Source of the DNA: Platanthera guangdongensis
Lineage: Eukaryota > Streptophyta > Magnoliopsida > Asparagales > Orchidaceae
Assembly: GCA_039583875.1 (NCBI GenBank)
Contig: CM077150.1
Location: 176,151,499 to 176,215,498, forward strand
Direction: 5' to 3'
DNA length: 64,000 nt
Under the pieces are notes generated by a model, which was not told the origin of the DNA, ran no database searches, and saw only the letters and a list, made by a program, of their open reading frames with translations. Shown here piece by piece: positions 57,332-64,000 of the stretch. Numbering within the stretch: the stretch's first letter is position 1; every line of letters begins with the position of its first letter. The position numbers and the translations under genes are program-made.

Positions 57332-58861
57332 TGTTGGAACCTTACTTGTGATTTGGGCTAGGATCACTATTAGGATTGATTAGATGACCCAACATGTATA
57401 GTGTAGGGTCATAAGATATTTTCAGGGTCAAGGTCAGTCACATGATGTTAGATTGGTGGAAACCACCTTCAGAAGACTTCAGAGACAGAAGACTTTAGAG
57501 ACAAAGCAGTTAAAAGTTTGCAAAAAGTCGTTAGACGATAGCTAAACTAAGTTCGACGATCGTTGATCTCAGTTTGATGAACTAAGAGTTCCTTCTCTGA
57601 GCTGAGCTCGACGAAAGTCAAGCTGAGTTCGACGAACTGCTTTCTATACTTTGAAGTTCATCTCGATGAAGGACTTACTCAGTTCGATGAACTTGGAGCT
57701 CAGATTGAAGAAGTAAATTATTCAGTTCAACGATATTGGAGCTCAGCTCGATGAAAGAGATTTATCAGCTTGACGAACTTGGAGCTCAGATTGACGAAAC
57801 TTTGCTGAGGTCGACTAAATCCTTCTAGGCTCTGTTCGACTAATTCTCTGCAGTTTTTCAGTTCAACTAATGGTAGATCGATTTCAAATTATTTCAATTA
57901 AGTAATACTCTAATAATTAATGCATAATATTCCCAATGAATATAGCCGTTACCAGACAACATTTATTTTGGATTTCACAGAGTTATTACCATACCATATT
58001 TACTGAGACGGTTAGGGAAATACATTTAAGACAAATTGAGCCGTTCCAATTACCAGAGATTATGCAAACCAATTTCAAGGAAAGATTTTAAAATATTCAA
58101 AGGTTTTGAAATCTATCAGGATACATATACTCCTAAAAACATTGTAGAGCACATACAAGAAAGAAGATATACAGAAAGCTAAGGAATATAAAACAAAGTT
58201 CTTCATCATCTGCTTCAAGCTTTTAAGAGACAACAAATCAAATATCAGTCTAAAAGCTTCACTGAATAGCATCATCAACTTTGAAGGCCTACACCCTGAA
58301 GCAAAGCTTCCATCTCCTGACCATCTACACAACTCAGAGGGAGCTTTGACATCATCAACAATCCACTAGTCTTCTCAGAGATTTGAAACAAAGAAGACAA
58401 AATCATTTTAATTTTTCTTTCACTGTGTACAGGATTTTAACTTCCTTCAAAAGTTAACCTTTTGGTTCAAAGTCACCTGACCAAAAGACTTGGGATTGGT
58501 TTTTGGGCACCTGATCAAAAGCTCAAAGGGTTGCTAGATCTCGCTTAGAAAAATAAATCTTCTGGTGACAGGGCACCTGATCAAAAACATGTAGTGGTAG
58601 GGCACCTGAGCAAAAACATGTAGTGAATTCCTACCAGGGTGGTAGAAGAGTGGATGTACCCAGGTTTATTAGAGAACCACAATAAATTCCTTGTGTCGTC
58701 TACATTGTCTTTACTTATTTTATTTGTGTGTTGTGATTTTTATTTTTCTTATATATTTATTTATCACCTACTTTAACTCCGCTGCAAAAATAAATTAAAA
58801 TTTTAAAATACACTATTCACCCCCCCCCTCTAGTGTAAAGGAGATCTATCGCTCACTTTCA
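57332..58861 (+). repeat. Sirevirus-A 3' LTR
   Basis: 1530 bp, TGTTGGAACC..GCTCACTTTCA. It has the same array (57530-57850), hairpins (58450-58630) and C run as the 5' LTR, with many single-base changes. TSD TCCTA follows. Confidence 0.9.
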
Positions 58862-58866
58862 TCCTA

Positions 58867-60583
58867 GTTCTGATTAGTCTGAAATATAACTTGCCTCCCA
58901 GACACATTTTTGACAGGTAGGCTAACTCTTACTTTGGGCACAGAAGGATTGTGCCCGCAATCTAGGACAAAATGCCCCACCTTGCAACAACACCAACACT
59001 CATGGATATTATATCTCCTTTTTTAAGCAGGTACTATAGTATGGTTAGCTGCTGACTGAATAGAAGGAATAGGAGCAACATCTTTCTTCAGGTTCCTTTT
59101 AGAAAGGATCTGACTGAAGGTTAGTCTTCCAGCAGGCATCCTTTGCTTGCTCTAAATGGAATTTATAGTTGTCTTCTTTGCAGATGACAAGCTGTTTTTA
59201 TCATCAGAAATAGCTAAGTCAGGCTTACTGGTAGGCTGACCCTTATTCTGAGTCTTTGTTGGATTGGCTTGAGTGAAAGCCACCGCCTTGTCCTTGAGAG
59301 CTGGGGCTGAGGCACCAAGTTTAAATGGTCCAAAATTGACTATTTGTACTTCTTCATGGGGAGCCTTAAAGTCACTCATTCCCCTACCCTTTCTTCTCCC
59401 ATTGTAAGATACACTTGTATTCTTACAAGAAGAATTCTCATTCTTACAGTGACCATACATGCAGTCCTAGTCATACCTGTTAGATGGGAGGATTACCTTG
59501 TGAAAGGTTGACTGTGGCACTACAGGAGCTTTGCCTTTCCCTTTGGAAAGGTCAACTCTTGTGCTTCCCTTGACTGCCAACTCCTTACCCTTTTGAGAGG
59601 AGAAGGAATCTATCAAGGGTAACACAATACTTGGCTCAGAGAAACAAGACAATATCCTTTTCTCCTTAAGGAGCTCCTCTTTAAGATCCAAGATGAACTT
59701 GTCCTTTTGGCTTATGGTCTCAAGTTGGATGACTGAGTTGGCATCAGTTGGATGACTTCCCTCACTTTCTGATCCAGCAGTGATGTTGTCTCAGAGTGCC
59801 GAGCAGCAGCTAGCTGTAGAGAGATAATCTCCTCAGACTACATCTTGGCAACTTCTTGCTTCTTCTCAAAGCATCCAACATTTTACCATACTTGTCAATA
59901 AATTGATTGACATATACCTCAGATTCAGAGTCATCTTCATCACTTGATGATGATGCATCAGAATCTGGACTAATCTTATGACCTGAGCAATAAGAAGAAC
60001 TAGATAGAGATTGTACCTGATCTGGACCAGGCTAATCCTGGCAAGATTCTTCTTCTTTTGTTATGGTTATTTGCCCATTACATCTACAGTCATCTTCTTA
60101 TTCTTCATCCTCCTCTGAATCACTTTCTGGATGTAATAGAGGGGCCCTGATCATTAGACTAGAGTCTAGATAGACACAAATTGATGGGCTGATGACATCT
60201 TCTTCCTCATCATCCTTCTCTTTGCCTTCCATGTGGATAATCAAAGTGTCCCACATTTCTTTGGTAGTCTTGCAGTGGAGCAAGATCTGGAAGGTGGAGT
60301 CATATATGGCACTTACCATGATGTGTTTTGCCATCTTATCCATAGTTGCCAAGATGACTTCATCTTCAGTCATTTCATCATAACTCTTTGGAGTATGGAA
60401 TTCTGCATCTAAGACAGAGACCTTTATGGGGATGAAATGTCCTTCTTGAAATATTGCAAAGACTATAGGATCAATGGATTCCATGATTTGGCTGATCCTC
60501 TCTTTCCATGTCCCAACGTTATCCTTTCTGCAGACATGAGGCTCCATTGAGCTCCATTCCTTATGGTTCTCTTTTGAATCCAC
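58867..60583 (-). pseudogene. gag: Copia-E gag
   Basis: ATG at 60583. Homologous to the Copia-C gag: VGTWKERISQIMES, FIPIKVS, VILATMDKMAKHIMVSAI, HCKTTKEMWDTLIIHMEG (60215-60240, the Trp is intact here). It then becomes acidic and stops at 60098. After a gap with weak frames, open stretches 59691-59467 and 59460-59152 encode Lys/Ser/Thr-rich sequence, and a knuckle-like CWCCKVGHFVLDC is found near 58965-59003. It is cut by Sirevirus-A at 58861. Confidence 0.75.
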
Positions 60584-60615
60584 AAGTGCAAACCTTTTAG
60601 CTATCCTTTGAGGAC

Positions 60616-62236
60616 TGATGAGTCCCGTTTATATAGGGTTTTGCAGACTCATCTAGGCTGGTTTTCATGGCTTTGCACTTCACTTTTCAGTTGTTTTCAT
60701 TGATATTTTGTTCCTACTGCATTTCACGTTTAGTGCACTTTTCTAGCCCGTGGGTGCGCAATTGCACATTCGATTGCTGGGGGTATGCACTTGGTGCTCC
60801 CCATGGCTCGTTCCAATAGTTTTTATTGTATTTTGTTGATTGCTGGAGGGTCCACCTTTGTGAGTTTATATTTTGTACATGTGGTGCGTTTCCCCCAAGG
60901 CAGGAATTCTGTCTCAAGAAAAACTCACGGTCGTGCGTTTCTTTCATGCATGGTTTGCGTGAAATCGTCTGTTGTTGTCGGCTGGAAGAATGTCGAGCTG
61001 AGCTCGACGAATTTCCTCTCGCATAGTTGACGCACGGTTTCGACCATGAAGGAAACACACGGATTTCCAATAGCTTCCTAGTTTATTCCGTTCTGTGGCT
61101 AATCGTGCATGTTGTTCATGCACGCACGGGCAGCTGCGCCCGTGCGCGAGTAAACGCACGGTTTTCCTGTATGTTTCTATTTTCCAGCACTCTGTCGCTA
61201 CCCGTGTGATGTCGTTCACGCATGGGCGGAACCTCCTGTGCGTAAAGGAAAACGCATGGGTCAACACTTCTTCTTCCTCAAGCATTTTCTAGATATTAAT
61301 ATCGCACGGTTGTGCGCCAGACCGTGCGTGACCATTTTTCTGACTTTTACTATTTAAGCCGCAGATTTCTTCTGGACCTAAACATCTCTGTTTTCCCCCG
61401 CCATTTCCGCCCCTTTGAGCGGGAACTCGCCCCTCCAGCCGTCATTTTCACTCTCCTCCTTGGAGGGTTGATCCGACCACCCATTCTCCTCCAAAGAGAT
61501 TGCAAAAGCTTTGTATCCGACTGCCATCGCCATTGCCGACCTCCAAGATACTGTTTGAGTTCTTAGTTGAAAAACTTGTGAAGCATTTCACTCTAATCCG
61601 AATTAGCAACCACAACACGAAGAAGACGTGTGTGAAGAAGGAAGTGACAGCCCTTCGGTATCCCGGATACCTTCCAAAGACCGAGCTAGGATGAGGCACG
61701 ATAACCCTCCCTTTCGGCCGTGAATCTTGGAGAGCCTTCGAGTGCTTGGTTGTATTTCACCCCCTCTTTTCTTGGATTTGCTTTACCTAAACTTGTGCTA
61801 GTATGCTTGAGGTTTAATAACCATATTTTGCTCAAGGTCTTTCTATGGTTTTGTATGGTGATTTCTTGATCATGATGTGTGTTGATGAGCTTCATATTTG
61901 TTAGAGAAAGTTGTGTTTGAGCCATTCTAGAGACTACTAGATGTGCGCGTTGCGAAGAGGTGTTTACGACCCTCGATAGTTTGTTCGTCTCCGCTATTAC
62001 TCTTTGGAGTAATTAACTCTGGAGAAGCGGTGATGGCGACCCGCACTAGATTAATGCTGCTTAGTGTAGGAAACCCAAAATCAAACTCCTCGTTTTTTAC
62101 TTAGCACTTTCATTCATTTCTTTGAAAGCGGGATCCATGCTCCCTACTTGCACTCCGCGTGAGATCGATACTTGTGGAAGCTACTCCTCCATTTTATTAC
62201 TTGGTCATGAACGATAATCTTACCGCCAGCGCATCA
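60616..62236 (+). repeat. Athila-like 5' LTR
   Basis: TGATGAGTCC..GCATCA, about 1621 bp. 60740-61330 is rich in CGCACGG / CCGTGCG pairs (for example GCACGGGCAGCTGCGCCCGTGC). A TATA-like TTTAAGCC lies near 61351, followed by a pyrimidine-rich start region. The stretch GGTGATGGCGACCCGCACTAG near 62030 is typical of this group. Confidence 0.75.
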
Positions 62237-62242
62237 AGGTTT

Positions 62243-62260
62243 TGGCGTCATTGCTGGGGA
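62243..62260 (+). other. Athila-like primer binding site (tRNA-Asp type)
   Basis: TGGCGTCATTGCTGGGGA. It differs from the usual TGGCGCCGTTGCCGGGGA at three positions, all C-to-T or G-to-A. Confidence 0.8.
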
Positions 62261-62340
62261 GTGCAACTGTTGCGTGGATTTTATTTCTTTTGGGAAACGT
62301 TTGTGAGTGTTTTGGTGTTTTTAGTGTTTTATTTTTGTGA

Positions 62341-63196
62341 GTGTTGTATTTAGATCTAAACCCTGGTGGAAGGGGAGAAGATTTGGGTGTTGATCCTGAG
62401 ACTACACGAGCGAGGAGAGCTCGCTTGCGTGCTTCTGCAGTTGAGGGAAGGATGGATGACTTGGGCCATTTGGGAAATGGCCAAGGGGAACGAATCGTTG
62501 AGAACCAGGATGTGGCACAGCCTCGCATTAGGACAATGCGAGATTTCACTACCCCTACAATGGGGAGTGTTTATCCAGGGTTCGGACCAGCCATAGCCAA
62601 TAATCATTTTGAGATCAAGCCTGCAATTTTGAATATGATTAGGAACAATACATAGTACTCGGGTTTGCCGAGCGAGGATCCTCAGCTACATTTAGCTGAG
62701 TTTTCTGAGATATGCGGTACTTTACGCTATGTAGACATTGCAGATAAAGTTGTGAAACGAAAGTTGTTCCTTTTTTCACTAAGGGATAGGGCCAAGACGT
62801 GGCTGCATACAATCGCACCTGGCACTGCTGCCACTTGGGAAGCTTTATCTTCCATGTTTTTGGCAAAGTTTCATCATGTTGATAAAATTGTTAATACTCG
62901 CAGGGAAATAGCCACGTTCAGACAGTTGGATCAAGAAACTCTTTCTGAGGCATGTGACAGATTTGCCGACCTGCAGCGCCGTTGTCCTCAACACGGCTGT
63001 GAGCCTTGGAATTTGGTGGAGATATTTTATTTCGCCATTGAGCCAAATTTCAGGGTAATGATCGATGCAACGGCGGGTCGCACAATCATGAACTTATCTC
63101 CCGAGGAAGTGTTAAGACTCCTTAAAGACACGACCTCCCACATCACGTATTAGATAGCAGGCAGGAATTCTCCTAGAGGTTCAAGAAATTTGTTTG
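62341..63196 (+). pseudogene. gag: Athila-like gag, N-terminal part
   Basis: Single frame with a TAG at 62653-62655 (before YSGLPSEDPQLHL) and another at 63151. Motifs seen: FEIKPAILNMI, GLPSEDPQLHLAEFSEIC, FLFSLRDRAKTWLH, TWEALSSMFLAKF, LSEACDRFADLQRRCPQHG and MIDATAGRTIMNLSPEE. These are the Retrotrans_gag landmarks of Athila elements. It ends at Copia-D after SRNLFDV, where Athila gag normally has a YEVD-like text. The likely ATG is at 62451 or upstream; no ATG opens the frame at 62341. Confidence 0.8.
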
Positions 63197-63201
63197 ATGT
63201 A

Positions 63202-63656
63202 TGTTGCAGGATGGAGACCGGGCGGTCTGTTGCTGTTTGGAGACCGGGCGGTCTGTTGCTGTTTGGAGACCAGGCGGTCTGGCGGTTTCTCCTAGTCGGT
63301 CTGTGTGCTGGGCTGTTGCAGTTTGGTGTCGCAGCGGTCAGGCGGCTTGTCTCAAACGACTTGGAGACCGGGCAGTCTAGCGGTCTCCTGTGACGACTGC
63401 TCTCTGGGGTGCTTGTTCTCTCATCCTGGTTGTGGTCGGGCGGTTAGCCGGTTTGTCTAACCGCATGGCTTGTCCGGTTTATCATTTTGTAAAGCCGCAT
63501 ATACTTGTAAATTTTTAGTCCCACATTGCTTATTTGTAATCTCTCTCATCTCCTCCATTCTATAAAAGGGAGGCTATACCATTGTAATTGATACCTATTT
63601 GGGATAATAAAGTTTCTATTAAACCACTACCGGTTTGTTTTTGTTCGTTTCTAACA
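63202..63656 (+). repeat. Copia-D 5' LTR
   Basis: 455 bp. Positions 63213-63290 hold three near-identical units of GGAGACC(G/A)GGCGGTCTG, the first two being exact 26-nt tandem copies; Copia-B has one copy fewer and its LTR is 26 nt shorter. TATA-like TCTATAAAAGGG lies near 63560. Confidence 0.85.
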
Positions 63657-63668
63657 TGGTATCAGAGG

Positions 63669-64000
63669 AAACAGTCTTTTCCTCCTGACTGTGTGTGCTC
63701 TCTGATTCTCGCGGCTTGTTTCTGCTTTCCGCGACCTGTCTTCGCGGCTTGCCTTCTCTTCTGACCGCTGCCCTGTTCGCGCGGCTTGTTTCTCCTTGCT
63801 TCTCTTCTCTAGCCGCTCTTCTTCATTGCTGTGACCTGTCCTTAAGTCACAGCGACCTATTCTCACCGCTCTCCTCCTCTTTGTCGCCGCGACCTGTTTA
63901 GTAGTTGCCCCGACCTTGTTGCTCCTCTCCTAACCGCCCTCGCTCCTCGCCTCGACCTGTTTCCTTCTAGCTGCTTCTGCTTACTAGTCGTTGTGGCCTC
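63669..64000 (+). repeat. Copia-D leader with CGCGGCTTGTTTC / GCGACCTGT repeats
   Basis: Alternating (G)CGCGGCTTG(T/C)(T)TCT and CCGCGACCTGTCTT-type units every 20-45 nt. No gag start is reached before the window ends. Confidence 0.65.

Larger units (their letters stand above)
37728..58861 (+). mobile_element. Sirevirus-A: full-length env-containing Ty1/copia element, split by Copia-B
   Basis: TGTTGG..CTTTCA LTRs (1534 and 1530 bp) with perfect TCCTA duplications (37723-37727 and 58862-58866). Order is LTR, PBS, gag with CX2CX4HX4C knuckle and coiled coil, protease, integrase, RT, RNase H, an env-like ORF, polypurine-like AAATTTTGGGATAT, LTR. Without Copia-B it is about 11.7 kb. The LTRs differ visibly by substitutions and small indels, and all ORFs carry stops, so it is old. 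The additional ORF after pol is a recognised Sirevirus (SIRE/Maximus) trait. Confidence 0.9.
19149..60615 (-). mobile_element. Copia-E: internally deleted Sirevirus-like element, host of most of the window
   Basis: Reconstructed by removing guests. Minus strand order is gag (60583-58867), an unrecognised segment (37722-36802 plus 24342-24257), an RNase H tail (24256-23985), a non-coding 3' part and the 3' LTR (22824-19149). Integrase, most of RT and the protease are missing, so it is a deletion derivative or a non-autonomous relative. Its guests are the solo LTR Ty3-3 (with Ty3-2 inside), Sirevirus-A and an Athila-like element. Its 5' LTR should lie right of the window. Confidence 0.65.
60616..64000 (+). 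mobile_element. Athila-like Ty3 element, 5' part (interrupted, runs off window)
   Basis: 5' LTR, tRNA-Asp-type PBS and gag of the Athila kind. It sits about 30 nt upstream of the Copia-E gag start. The 3' side and second TSD are outside the window; the left flank is AGGAC. Copia-D interrupts it after 63201. Confidence 0.8.
63202..64000 (+). mobile_element. Copia-D: 5' end of a Copia-B-family element (runs off window)
   Basis: 5' LTR 63202-63656 (TGTTGCAGGATGG..TTTCTAACA), PBS TGGTATCAGAGG at 63657-63668 and the beginning of the leader. It is inserted in the Athila-like gag; the left flank is ATGTA. It is the same family as Copia-B, in opposite orientation. Confidence 0.85.

Overview
This window is plant nuclear DNA made entirely of nested LTR retrotransposons. 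Tekay-type Ty3 chromoviruses, Sirevirus-like and other Ty1/copia elements, an Athila-like Ty3 element and tRNA-derived SINEs all point to a flowering plant. I cannot name the species, and I see no credible host gene.

Layout, with older hosts containing younger guests. (1) 1-17414: Copia-C, a minus-strand Sirevirus-like element (decayed gag plus 5' LTR; the rest lies left of the window). It is split by the full-length chromovirus Ty3-1 (359-9849, TSD CGCAA), a Sirevirus-type solo LTR (10220-12237, TSD GTAAC) and a probable solo LTR (13907-15061). (2) 17415-19148: unassigned, with a tandem array at its right end. (3) 19149 to about 60615: Copia-E, a minus-strand, internally deleted element. Its 3' LTR (19149-22824) carries three SINEs. 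It hosts the solo LTR Ty3-3 (24348-36801, TSD GTTCA), which is itself split by the young chromovirus Ty3-2 (24545-34815, minus, TSD GCGAT). It also hosts Sirevirus-A (37728-58861, plus, TSD TCCTA, with an env-like ORF). Sirevirus-A is interrupted in its RNase H by Copia-B (44287-53671, minus), and Copia-B holds two further solo LTRs (44905-46414 and 50458-53087). (4) 60616 to the end: an Athila-like element (5' LTR, tRNA-Asp-type PBS, gag) cut by the 5' end of Copia-D, which leaves the window.

The most interesting biology is in how these elements seem to be expressed. In both complete Ty3 chromoviruses the gag start codon appears to lie inside the LTR, as a 24-nt basic exon followed by a GTAAC splice donor. 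The donor is in phase with an acceptor at the opening of the gag frame. A second intron of 71-76 nt between gag and protease would restore the gag-pol frame. The 24-nt exon and donor recur in two solo LTRs of the same or related families. The env-like ORF of Sirevirus-A is also preceded by a strong splice acceptor.

A second theme is secondary structure. Nearly every LTR carries tandem arrays of short inverted repeats. In addition, the Sirevirus-type LTRs carry, in their presumed leader, arrays of hairpins whose stems differ from unit to unit while the spacers (or loops) stay constant. The cores GTGTCGACAC and TCGTCGA/TCGACGA recur in both Ty3 and copia LTRs.

All boundaries were read by eye from terminal TG..CA ends and target-site duplications; mismatch counts are hand counts. 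Splicing, lineage names and age order are inference from sequence.
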